The notes beneath the pieces are model-generated. The model did not search any database, had not been told where the DNA came from, and saw nothing but the letters and a program-made list of their open reading frames with translations. The translations under genes and the position numbers were made by a program. From a virus, in the IMG/VR virus record IMGVR_UViG_3300028025_000858, positions 1 to 29,321 of that record: a stretch of 29,321 nt of DNA; one strand, written 5' to 3'. Shown in pieces: positions 15,185 through 22,426 of this stretch; the first letter of the stretch is position 1, and each line of letters opens with the position of its first letter.

Positions 15185-17011
15185 ATGACAGTCCGCAGAT
15201 ATTCCTCCACTTCCCAGGAAACTAACCTTGCCTCAGCGCTAAACTCTAGCGCAACTACTATGGTGGTCAACTCCGCATCAGCGCTTCTTTCTAGTATTAC
15301 GCCTGGTGCTGGTGAAACATTTACTGTTGTTATTGACCCAGATACAGCGCTTGAAGAAATTGTAGATGTCATAAGTCCTAGTGCACCAGGCAGCAATACA
15401 CTAACAATTACTCGTGGTACTGGAGTAGATGGCACTAACGCTATTGCCCACTCTGCTGGTGCAAAGGTACGTCACATGGCTATTGGCCGTGACTTCCGCG
15501 AGGCTAACAACCACATTGAGAATACAACAACTGCTCATGGGTTAACTCTTGCTAACGTAACTTTGTCAACTGGTACAGGTAACGTATCAACTGCAATGCT
15601 TGCATCTAACGCTGTGACAACTGCAAAGATTACTGACGCTAACGTTACAACTGCTAAAATTGCAGATAGCGCAATTACCTCTGCCAAGATAGCAGACCTT
15701 ACAATTGCTACAGGTGATATTGCAGACTCTGCTATTACAAGTGGTAAGATTGCAACAGGTGCCGTTGGCACAACCAAGATTGATGATTTGTCAGTTACAG
15801 AGGGCAAGTTAGCCCCTAACTCAGTTACATCAGCCAAAATTGTTGATGGAACTATTGTCGCTGGTGACCTAGCAGACGGAGCAGTAACATCTGCTAAGAT
15901 TCTAGACGGTACAATTGTTAATGCTGATATTAACGCAAGCGCTGCTATTGATAAAACTAAAATTTCAGGCACAGCAATTACTGCTGGAGATACTGGAACT
16001 GTCACATCAACAATGATTGCTGATGGAACTATCGTCAACGCTGACATCAATACTTCTGCTCAAATTGCTTACAGTAAGACTAACCTAACTAATAGCATTG
16101 TAGATGCAGATGTTAATGCTTCTGCTGCTATTGCTTGGACAAAGATTGCTCCATCATCCACAGTATCTACAACTGAACTTGGATATCTAGATGGCGTTAC
16201 CTCTGCCATCCAGACTCAGTTAGATGCCAAATTGGCAACCGCTACAGCAGCGAGCACATATGCTCCGCTTGCTAGCCCAGCATTGACTGGTGTGCCTACT
16301 GCCCCAACTGCAGCGGCTAATACCAACACAACTCAGATTGCTACTACTGCTTACGTCCAGACAGAAATTGCTGACCTGATTGCATCTGCTCCTGGAGCAC
16401 TAGATACTCTTGATGAATTAGCAGCAGCCCTTGGCGATGATGCTAACTTTGCTACAACAGTTACTAACAACCTAGCAACTAAGTTGCCTTTGGCTGGTGG
16501 CACTATGACTGGTGCTATCGCAATGGGTACTAACAAGATTACAGGTCTTGGTGACCCTACCAATGCACAGGATGCAGCAACTAAGAATTACATTGACACA
16601 GTAACAATTGCTCCTAGCAACTTGACTGGTCCAATTACATCTGTAGGTTCTGCAACTTCAATTGCATCTCAGACTGGTACTGGCAGCAAGTTCGTAATGG
16701 ATAACAGCCCTACACTTATTACTCCAGTGTTAGGCGTAGCCACTGCTACCAGCATTAATGGAACAACGATTCCATCATCAAAGACTTTGGTTGCTACAGA
16801 CTCAACAGCATATGTAGTGCCAAGCCAGACAGGTAACTCAGGCAAGTATCTGACTACCAATGGTACAACTTCTTCTTGGGGAGCAGTCGATGCACTACCT
16901 TCACAGACTGGTAACTCAGGAAAATATCTAACAACCAATGGCTCAGCACCAAGTTGGGCAGCAATTGTAACCGACCCTACACCTTCAATCTTTATGCTAA
17001 TGGGAGCCTAA
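15185..17011 (+). CDS. Tail fibre protein with long repeat shaft (608 aa)
   Basis: Residues 1-~110 form a globular, probably virion-attaching domain with RGTGVDGTNAIAHSAGAKV, similar to the insert in the preceding neck protein. Residues ~137-320 contain many imperfect ~10-residue units of the type (I/V)TSAKIADGTIV, a pattern expected for a trimeric beta-helical shaft. ASPALTGVPTAPTA (~360) and LPLAGGTMTGAIAMG (~434) are classic tail-fibre motifs, followed by AATKNYID. Near the C-terminus two copies of SQTGNSGKYLTTNG (~545 and ~571) are typical of phage fibre ends. No chaperone domain with autoproteolysis is seen. The protein recognises the host surface or carries proteins that do so. Confidence 0.88.
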   Translation: MTVRRYSSTSQETNLASALNSSATTMVVNSASALLSSITPGAGETFTVVIDPDTALEEIVDVISPSAPGSNTLTITRGTGVDGTNAIAHSAGAKVRHMAIGRDFREANNHIENTTTAHGLTLANVTLSTGTGNVSTAMLASNAVTTAKITDANVTTAKIADSAITSAKIADLTIATGDIADSAITSGKIATGAVGTTKIDDLSVTEGKLAPNSVTSAKIVDGTIVAGDLADGAVTSAKILDGTIVNADINASAAIDKTKISGTAITAGDTGTVTSTMIADGTIVNADINTSAQIAYSKTNLTNSIVDADVNASAAIAWTKIAPSSTVSTTELGYLDGVTSAIQTQLDAKLATATAASTYAPLASPALTGVPTAPTAAANTNTTQIATTAYVQTEIADLIASAPGALDTLDELAAALGDDANFATTVTNNLATKLPLAGGTMTGAIAMGTNKITGLGDPTNAQDAATKNYIDTVTIAPSNLTGPITSVGSATSIASQTGTGSKFVMDNSPTLITPVLGVATATSINGTTIPSSKTLVATDSTAYVVPSQTGNSGKYLTTNGTTSSWGAVDALPSQTGNSGKYLTTNGSAPSWAAIVTDPTPSIFMLMGA

Positions 17012-17012
17012 T

Positions 17013-17339
17013 ATGTCAAAGAAAGTCCTTGGTCAATCCAATCCATCTGCTGTTACAGCCACTACGCTGTACACAGTACCTGCTTCTAAGGAAGCAGTAA
17101 TCTCTAGCATCTCAGTATGCAACCTTGCATCTTCATCTGCTACCTACCGTATTGCTATCCGTCCTGCTGGAGCAGCCTTGGCTAACCAGCACTACCTTGC
17201 ATACGATGTAACAGTAGGTGCATCTGATACTACAATCATCACAGTAGGTATCACACTTGCTACTACAGATGTAGTAACCGTATATGCTTCAACTGCAAAC
17301 CTAGCCTTCTCAGCATTTGGAGATGAGGCTTCCGTCTAA
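17013..17339 (+). CDS. Small fibre-associated beta protein (108 aa)
   Basis: The 108 residues are almost all predicted beta strands: LGQSNPSAVTATTLYTVPAS, then EAVISSISVCNLASSSATYR, IRPAGAALANQHYLAYD and a hydrophobic C-terminal sandwich. From memory, this small domain is common beside tail-fibre genes of aquatic phages and appears fused to fibres in others. There is one base between the fibre stop and this start. It shares the beta style of the nine following paralogs but not their IPQ-Tyr-Thr motif. A fibre tip, adhesin or trimer-cap role is likely. Confidence 0.7.
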   Translation: MSKKVLGQSNPSAVTATTLYTVPASKEAVISSISVCNLASSSATYRIAIRPAGAALANQHYLAYDVTVGASDTTIITVGITLATTDVVTVYASTANLAFSAFGDEASV

Positions 17340-17929
17340 TGTCAATTACTAGTGCAAAGACTGGCGCAACTGGCATCAGCCTTGCGCTAGAAAATAACTA
17401 TATGGAGCCTATTGCCAGTGTTCTTGTTGGCGCTGGCACAGCCGCTGAAATTGTATTTGATGAGATTCCGCAAAACTATAGGCATCTTCAAATACGAGCA
17501 ATTGGTCAAGTTACGTTAAGTAGTGACCCAGGTGGTTCGGGTGGTTGTGGAGTTAATTTTAATAAAGACTTTGGACCTAACTATACAAGACACGAACTAG
17601 GTGGCCCTGGTGGTGGAACAGTAGCACCATACGCAATTGCTGATTTATCAGGTGGTGCGCTACAAAGATTTCCATTTAGACAAACCAATGACAATATCTA
17701 TGGTGTTGCCATTGGAGATATATTAGATTACTCAAACTCTACTAAATTCAAAACATTAAAAAATATTGGTGGATTTGATAAGAATAGCGCGTCTGGCGTA
17801 ACTGGTGACGTGTATATGAACTCATTTTTATGGCGCTCAACAGCACCAATTTCAACTATCTCTTTAACAACTGGTGTTTGGAATTGGAAACAACATTCAA
17901 GGATTTCACTATACGGAATTAAGGGGTAA
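17339..17929 (+). CDS. Tail-fibre-type paralog A1 (196 aa)
   Basis: First of nine tandem paralogs, type A. Type A proteins are ~195 residues and carry a ~25-residue N-terminal extension before the common PIASV strand. The shared core begins with EIPQNYRHLQIR (~42-53), continues with FNKDFGPNYTRHEL, then IGDILDYSNSTKFKTLKNIG, and ends ISLYGIKG. It looks like a single beta-sandwich domain without a shaft, so it probably sits on the 608-residue fibre or on the tail and binds the host surface. The start shares a base with the previous stop. Receptor binding is inferred from neighbourhood and from my recollection of this family in uncultured phages. Confidence 0.75.
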   Translation: MSITSAKTGATGISLALENNYMEPIASVLVGAGTAAEIVFDEIPQNYRHLQIRAIGQVTLSSDPGGSGGCGVNFNKDFGPNYTRHELGGPGGGTVAPYAIADLSGGALQRFPFRQTNDNIYGVAIGDILDYSNSTKFKTLKNIGGFDKNSASGVTGDVYMNSFLWRSTAPISTISLTTGVWNWKQHSRISLYGIKG

Positions 17930-17932
17930 CCA

Positions 17933-18454
17933 ATGGCTGCAAAAACAGGCACGTTTACTTTAATTGCAAACAATACTTTGGGTTCTGCTACATCTTCCGT
18001 AACATTTAGTTCTATTCCACAAACATATACTGATTTAAGATTAGTAATTAACTGTGGTACATCAACCAATGGTGATGGAATTTTTATTAGATTTAATGGA
18101 GATACTTCTTCTATTTATTCTGACACTGGACTTTGGGGAACTGGTTCTTCTGCATCAACTGGAAGACACGTTGCTGCAACAGGTGCTGCTTTAAGCATTG
18201 CAACTGGTGGCAGTACAACTGCATCTAGTATGATTGCACTTGTTGATTTTATTGACTATTCAAATACAACTACCTACAAAAGTTTTATTTCAAGAGCAGG
18301 TAATGCAACAAGTACTGCATCTTATCCAGCAACAGAAATAACTGTAGGTATGCGAAGTTCAACCTCTGCAATTACTTCTTTTACAGTTCTGTGTGCAAGT
18401 AACATTGTTGTGGGTTCTACCTTTGAACTTTATGGAATCGAGGCAGCAAAGTAA
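17933..18454 (+). CDS. Tail-fibre-type paralog B1 (173 aa)
   Basis: Second paralog, type B. Type B lacks the long N-terminal extension, has an FIRFNGDTSSIYSDTGLWGTG-like strand pair after the SIPQTYTDLRLV motif (28-38), then FIDYSNTTTYKSF and RSSTSAITSF, and ends FELYGIEAAK. Strong Ser/Thr/Gly content and alternating hydrophobics point to a beta sandwich. AAGGGG encoded at the end of the A1 gene lies 6 nt before this ATG. The most similar neighbours by eye are 19544 and 21147, not the adjacent genes. Confidence 0.75.
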   Translation: MAAKTGTFTLIANNTLGSATSSVTFSSIPQTYTDLRLVINCGTSTNGDGIFIRFNGDTSSIYSDTGLWGTGSSASTGRHVAATGAALSIATGGSTTASSMIALVDFIDYSNTTTYKSFISRAGNATSTASYPATEITVGMRSSTSAITSFTVLCASNIVVGSTFELYGIEAAK

Positions 18455-18957
18455 TGGCCCTACAATTATTCAAAATTGAAACCGTAGACGTTGCAAGCCC
18501 TGTGTCATCTGTTACCTTTAGCAACATCCCACAGACTTATAGTGACTTGAAACTTGTAGCAAGTGTTCGCTCAAACCGAGCAGCAGCCGAAGATGGTTTT
18601 GGCATTACAGTTAATTCAGCAAGCAGTGGATACACTTATAGAGTTCTAAGTAGTAATGGAACTTCAGCATCTAATGCGTCTACATCCTTTGAGCAAATCT
18701 GGGTTGCAAGAGTTAACGGTAATACAACTACCGCTAATGCATTTGCTCATGTAGATGTCCTATTTCCAAACTACACTAGTTCAAATGCAAAGACATATTC
18801 TGTAGATGGAGCAACGGAAAGCAATACAGTTGAAGGCTACATTACATTTTCTACAGTCGCACAAAGTTCAACTAGTGCTATTACTTCTTTAACTGTTCAG
18901 ACTATCAATGGAACTGTTGGAACTAACTCATCCTTTACATTATACGGAGTACTATAA
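18454..18957 (+). CDS. Tail-fibre-type paralog C1 (167 aa)
   Basis: Third paralog, type C. After NIPQTYSDLKLV (~25-36), type C has SVRSNRAAAEDGF in place of the B-type loop. A long Ser/Thr/Asn stretch follows, then the signature FAHVDVLFPNYTSSNAKTYS (~103-122), and the end is FTLYGVL. The Asn-Ala-Phe-Ala-His/Asn and Pro-Asn-Tyr pattern recurs at 20039 and 21646. Starts in TAATG with the B1 stop and ends in TAATG with A2. Beta-sandwich adhesin is the likely fold. Confidence 0.75.
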   Translation: MALQLFKIETVDVASPVSSVTFSNIPQTYSDLKLVASVRSNRAAAEDGFGITVNSASSGYTYRVLSSNGTSASNASTSFEQIWVARVNGNTTTANAFAHVDVLFPNYTSSNAKTYSVDGATESNTVEGYITFSTVAQSSTSAITSLTVQTINGTVGTNSSFTLYGVL

Positions 18958-19544
18958 TGGCTATTAGAAGTCTTAAGAGTGGTACATTCAGCAGAAGCGG
19001 TTTGGTTGGTAACCCTGTCATTATGCCTGGCTCCTATGAGTCTATTGCTACTGTGACTGTTGGAGCAGGTGGAGCGTCAAGCGTTAGTTTTACTGGCATC
19101 CCATCTACCTATACACATTTGCAACTGCGTATGTTCTGTCAATTTAATGATACTACTGCTGGTTTAGGTGGAGCATCTTTACAGTTCAATTCTGATACTG
19201 GAACAGGTTATACACGCCACGAACTTATTGGTGAAGGAACCGCTGCAAGTTCAGTTGGTTTTGGTACTGGCACTTATAATGGTGCAACTGTAGGAAGATT
19301 TTATTTTACTCCTAGTTCTAGTATTTTTAGCCCTGCTGTTATAGATATTTTGGACTATACAAATACAAATAAATATACAACCGTAAGAGCATTGGGTGGA
19401 ACAGATGTTAATGGTTCTGGCGGTGAGTTAAGATTTAGTTCATCAGTATGGACTAATACGGCAGCAGTAACAAGCATTACAATTCCTGCATCTACTTATA
19501 ATTTTAAGCAGTATTCTTCTATTGCACTATATGGAGTTAACTAA
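18957..19544 (+). CDS. Tail-fibre-type paralog A2 (195 aa)
   Basis: Fourth paralog, type A. It has the N-terminal extension AIRSLKSGTFSRSGLVGNPV before SIATVTVGAGGASSVSF, then GIPSTYTHLQLR (~47-58), FNSDTGTGYTRHELIGEG, VIDILDYTNTNKYTTVRALG and the end IALYGVN. The His-Leu-Gln-(I/L)-Arg and Tyr-Thr-Arg-His-Glu-Leu residues match A1 closely and are absent from B and C types. GGAG in the last codons of C1 lies 7 nt before its start. This gene begins the second A-B-C cassette. Confidence 0.75.
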   Translation: MAIRSLKSGTFSRSGLVGNPVIMPGSYESIATVTVGAGGASSVSFTGIPSTYTHLQLRMFCQFNDTTAGLGGASLQFNSDTGTGYTRHELIGEGTAASSVGFGTGTYNGATVGRFYFTPSSSIFSPAVIDILDYTNTNKYTTVRALGGTDVNGSGGELRFSSSVWTNTAAVTSITIPASTYNFKQYSSIALYGVN

Positions 19545-20038
19545 TGCCTAAGACATATACGCCAATCTCAACTGTAAAAATTGACAACTCTAGTACAACA
19601 ACACTTGATTTTACATCAATACCACAAACATATACAGACCTAGTTCTTGTATGTAGTTATGGATTGACTGCTGGAGACTTATATCTTCGCATCAATAACG
19701 ATACTGCAAATTATTCAGATACAGAATTGTATGGCAATGGAACGGCTGCTAATTCAACAAGATTATCAAACCGAAGCGGTTATTATTTAAGTGACCAGGG
19801 TATTACCAAGCCTGGACCAGCAACAGTTTCAACTGTGCATTTTAATAACTATAGCAATACCACTACTTATAAAAATGTTTTATGGCGTTCAGATGATGTT
19901 GGTGTATCAACAGAGGCTCACATTGGATTATGGAGAAGTACTGCTGCAATAACTAGTATTAACTGCATCATTATCAATGTCTCTGGAGTAATAACACCTG
20001 GCTCTCAATTTACTTTATATGGAATTAAGGCGGCTTAA
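19544..20038 (+). CDS. Tail-fibre-type paralog B2 (164 aa)
   Basis: Fifth paralog, type B. SIPQTYTDLVLV (~25-36) is followed by LYLRINNDTANYSDTELYGN, a good match to the B1 strand pair; then FNNYSNTTTYKNVLWRSDDV and GLWRSTAAITSI, ending FTLYGIKAA. It is shorter than B1 because the loop after the first Arg-rich strand is reduced. GGAG from the last codons of A2 lies 7 nt before the ATG, and the stop/start junction is TAATG. Confidence 0.75.
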   Translation: MPKTYTPISTVKIDNSSTTTLDFTSIPQTYTDLVLVCSYGLTAGDLYLRINNDTANYSDTELYGNGTAANSTRLSNRSGYYLSDQGITKPGPATVSTVHFNNYSNTTTYKNVLWRSDDVGVSTEAHIGLWRSTAAITSINCIIINVSGVITPGSQFTLYGIKAA

Positions 20039-20557
20039 ATGGCATATACATACAGCAAGATAGCCACCTATACCGTAGGTAGTGGTGGTGTTGGAACAAT
20101 TAATTTTATTAATATTCCACAAACCTATACCGACTTAAAACTTGTAGTCAGTGGTAGAACAAATAATGCCGCTAATTATGATTATCTTACAATTAAGTTT
20201 AATGCTTCTACCTCTGGATATTCTTCTAAACTTCTTTATGGAACTGGTGCAGGTGCATCATCTACTGCAGCAGCATCTGATATTACATTTGGTGCCTTAA
20301 ATGGAGACAATGCTACTGCTAACACATTTGCTAATGCCGAATATTATATTCCTAATTATACTAGAAATAGTTATAAAGCAATTAACCAAGATGGTGTAGA
20401 AGAATCTAGCGCAACTAGCACAGTTTTTGCTTTTTTAACTTCTGGATTATGGGCAAACACTGACCCAATTAATAGCATTACATTGTCAATGGCATTTGGC
20501 ACATTGTTCAAGCAATATACAACAGCCCATCTCTACGGCATTAAGGCGGAAATCTAA
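20039..20557 (+). CDS. Tail-fibre-type paralog C2 (172 aa)
   Basis: Sixth paralog, type C. NIPQTYTDLKLVVSGRTNNA (~25-44) matches the C1 and C3 start of the core. The C signature is TFANAEYYIPNYTRNSYKAI, with the same Pro-Asn-Tyr. The end is HLYGIKAEI. The previous stop ends one base before this start. AGGCGG, contributed by the Lys-Ala-Ala codons of B2, serves as the ribosome site. Probable beta-sandwich host-binding protein. Confidence 0.75.
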   Translation: MAYTYSKIATYTVGSGGVGTINFINIPQTYTDLKLVVSGRTNNAANYDYLTIKFNASTSGYSSKLLYGTGAGASSTAAASDITFGALNGDNATANTFANAEYYIPNYTRNSYKAINQDGVEESSATSTVFAFLTSGLWANTDPINSITLSMAFGTLFKQYTTAHLYGIKAEI

Positions 20558-21147
20558 TGGCTTCCATCAGTCTTAAGAATAAATCTAAATCAGGCAACCT
20601 TACAGCCCCTGGTGATGTAGACCCTGGTGCAATGATTCCAATTGCCACCGTTACTCTTAGTAGCCAAACAACAAATATTGACTTTACTAATATCCCACAA
20701 GATTATACACACCTACAGATACGTGGAGTCGGCAATGTTATTTACGCTGGACTTGACTACGGTGACTTGTCCCTTAATTTTAATAGTGACACTGGCGCTA
20801 ACTATTCTTGGACCAGAATGAGAGGCAACTCGTCAAACGTTAACACTGATTTACAGACAGGATATAATTCTGCCCGTGCTGTTTATATGTGCCTGACAAC
20901 AAGTTCTAGCAGTTTTTATGGGTCAACTATTATAGACATACTAGATTACTCTAATGCTAGTAAATACAAAACTGCCTACTCTATGGGTGGTATTGATTTT
21001 AATGCTGCTGGTAGTGGAGTTGGTAGTACTTCTTCGCTTTGGTTAAATACAAATCCTATTACTTCAATAAGATGCTCTTCTTCAAACGGAGACTTCCGAG
21101 CAAATACTACTCTTGCCTTGTACGGCATAAAGACAGCAGGTGCATAA
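20557..21147 (+). CDS. Tail-fibre-type paralog A3 (196 aa)
   Basis: Seventh paralog, type A. N-terminal extension ASISLKNKSKSGNLTAPGDV precedes PIATVTL; the core has NIPQDYTHLQIR (~45-56), LNFNSDTGANYSWTRMRG, IDILDYSNASKYKTAYSMGG and the end LALYGIKTAGA. The Tyr-Thr-Arg-His-Glu-Leu element of A1 and A2 is changed to Tyr-Ser-Trp-Thr-Arg-Met, so this copy is the most divergent of the three in the putative ligand loop. It starts the third cassette. AGGCGG from C2 lies before its start. Confidence 0.75.
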   Translation: MASISLKNKSKSGNLTAPGDVDPGAMIPIATVTLSSQTTNIDFTNIPQDYTHLQIRGVGNVIYAGLDYGDLSLNFNSDTGANYSWTRMRGNSSNVNTDLQTGYNSARAVYMCLTTSSSSFYGSTIIDILDYSNASKYKTAYSMGGIDFNAAGSGVGSTSSLWLNTNPITSIRCSSSNGDFRANTTLALYGIKTAGA

Positions 21148-21644
21148 TGCCATTACCATCAACATTAACACCAATTGCCAACCTAACATTAAACTCAGCA
21201 ACTCAAACAGTAACATTCCAAAACCTTCCCCAGAACTATACTGACATAATGTTGGTATCTGTATTTGGCGCGACTTCTGGTATGGATGTACACATCCGTT
21301 TTAATGGAGATAGCAACGCAAGTAATTATGGAACTGTACGTATGTTTAGCCAATCAGCAGGTGCATTTAGTAGCAGAGTTACTGACGCTGGTATACAGCC
21401 ACGCACTAGCCTTAACCAAACAGCAGGTGCGTTATCTTGTATCTTAAGAACAAATATAATGAATTACAAAAGCACATCTATGTACAAACCAGTAATAGGT
21501 AGATATGACTTTGTTGGACAAACAGAACAGCACTCTGGAACTTGGATGAGTACAGCAGCAATTAATAAAATTGAACTAGTTGCACTAGCAAACACCTTTA
21601 CCGCTGGTTCTTCATTTACGCTCTACGGAATAAAGGCGGCTTAG
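21147..21644 (+). CDS. Tail-fibre-type paralog B3 (165 aa)
   Basis: Eighth paralog, type B. The ATG at 21147 makes the usual TAATG overlap with the A3 stop; an in-frame ATG further upstream (21039) would overlap A3 by ~100 nt and add residues unlike any paralog, so I reject it. NLPQNYTDIMLV (~26-37), VHIRFNGDSNASNYG, IMNYKSTSMYKPVIGRYD and GTWMSTAAINKI match B1 and B2. The end is FTLYGIKAA, identical to B2. Beta-rich, no Cys pair beyond a single Cys. Confidence 0.75.
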   Translation: MPLPSTLTPIANLTLNSATQTVTFQNLPQNYTDIMLVSVFGATSGMDVHIRFNGDSNASNYGTVRMFSQSAGAFSSRVTDAGIQPRTSLNQTAGALSCILRTNIMNYKSTSMYKPVIGRYDFVGQTEQHSGTWMSTAAINKIELVALANTFTAGSSFTLYGIKAA

Positions 21645-21645
21645 T

Positions 21646-22158
21646 ATGTCTAATATGATTCCAATTCAAACGGTTACTGTTGGTAGCAGTGGGGCAAGTC
21701 GTATTGATTTTACTAATATTCCCCAGAACTATACCGATTTAAGATTAGTTATATCTGGTAGACAAAATGCTGGTAGTGGATTTGGTTATTCGACATTATC
21801 GTTTAATAACGATGCAACAACAACCAATACTACTTTTAGAAATATGGTAACAGAAGGTTCATCTACTGTTGCAACATATAATCAAGGCGCATACGGTACT
21901 GGTGGTGAAATCAATGCTGCTGGTTTACCTGGTGCTACATCTACATTTGGTCATATGGAAGTATATATACCAAACTATTCTAGTTATAATATTAAACCTT
22001 ATTCAATTAATTCTGCTACTCCTAACTTGTATTGGTGGTGGCAGGGTAGTCATCTGTACAATTCAACAAGACCAATCACAGCAATTAAATATACTAATAT
22101 AAATTATAATTTAACCCAGCATACAACAGCAACTCTTTACGGAATCCGTAAATACTAA
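21646..22158 (+). CDS. Tail-fibre-type paralog C3 (170 aa)
   Basis: Ninth and last paralog, type C. NIPQNYTDLRLVISGRQNAG (~25-44) and the signature TFGHMEVYIPNYSSYNIKPY match C1 and C2; the end is ATLYGIRKY. A Trp-rich stretch (NLYWWWQGSHLYN, ~130) is unique to this copy and would be an obvious sugar-binding surface. AAAGGCGG from the B3 end lies 6 nt before the start. After its stop the next gene has its own AGGAGA, so the coupling pattern of the array ends here. Confidence 0.75.
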   Translation: MSNMIPIQTVTVGSSGASRIDFTNIPQNYTDLRLVISGRQNAGSGFGYSTLSFNNDATTTNTTFRNMVTEGSSTVATYNQGAYGTGGEINAAGLPGATSTFGHMEVYIPNYSSYNIKPYSINSATPNLYWWWQGSHLYNSTRPITAIKYTNINYNLTQHTTATLYGIRKY

Positions 22159-22173
22159 CCTAGGAGAAACACA

Positions 22174-22401
22174 ATGACAGATACAAAAATCGTAGTTAAC
22201 TGCGAAACAGGCGAGACAACTGTGGTAACTCTTACCTCAGAAGAAATGGCACAGCGTGAAGCAGATGCAGCAGCATTCGCAGTAGAAGAAGCAGCACGTC
22301 TAGCAGCAGAGGAAGCAGCAAAGGCTGCTAAGGAATCTGCACAGGCAAAGTTAGCAGCACTTGGTTTGACTGCTGACGAAATCGCTGCACTATCTAAGTA
22401 A
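22174..22401 (+). CDS. Small coiled-coil protein after the fibre array (75 aa)
   Basis: N-terminal beta part (TKIVVNCETGETTVVTLT, 3-20), then a long Ala/Glu helix (EEAARLAAEEAAKAAKESAQ) and a C-terminal ALGLTADEIAALSK turn. Small proteins of this build stand behind fibre genes in many phages, and the pattern recalls XkdW or tail-fibre-assembly-type proteins. I cannot assign it firmly. It has its own good AGGAGA site 7 nt before the ATG, unlike the coupled paralogs. A chaperone or attachment role for the fibre array is a reasonable guess from place. Confidence 0.65.
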   Translation: MTDTKIVVNCETGETTVVTLTSEEMAQREADAAAFAVEEAARLAAEEAAKAAKESAQAKLAALGLTADEIAALSK

Positions 22402-22426
22402 TAAAACTTTCTAACTAAGGAGCACA

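Larger units (their letters stand above)
17339..22158 (+). repeat. Threefold tandem A-B-C cassette of paralogous fibre genes
   Basis: Nine consecutive genes share one ~165-residue domain (IPQ-Tyr-Thr-Asp-Leu near the start and Leu-Tyr-Gly-Ile at the end) and fall into three types that recur in strict order. Cassettes begin at 17339, 18957 and 20557 and end at 22158, so the period is 1618, 1600 and 1602 bp. Type A: N-terminal extension, His-Leu-Gln-Ile-Arg, Asp-Ile-Leu-Asp-Tyr. Type B: Arg-Phe-Asn-Gly-Asp and Ser-Thr-Ala-Ala-Ile-Thr/Asn. Type C: Pro-Asn-Tyr signature. DNA identity between copies is low by eye, so the triplication is old or the copies were acquired separately and kept in order. 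Confidence 0.75.

Noticed and set aside
15535-16050. 171-codon minus-strand frame opposite the fibre repeats
   Set aside because: Its Ile/Val/Ala/Ser repeats are the mirror of the shaft repeats on the plus strand; no start signal.
17339-22158. Diversity-generating retroelement acting on the fibre genes
   Set aside because: No reverse transcriptase, no template repeat and no A-rich variable end is seen; diversity is between copies, not from a template. Genes beyond the window cannot be excluded.
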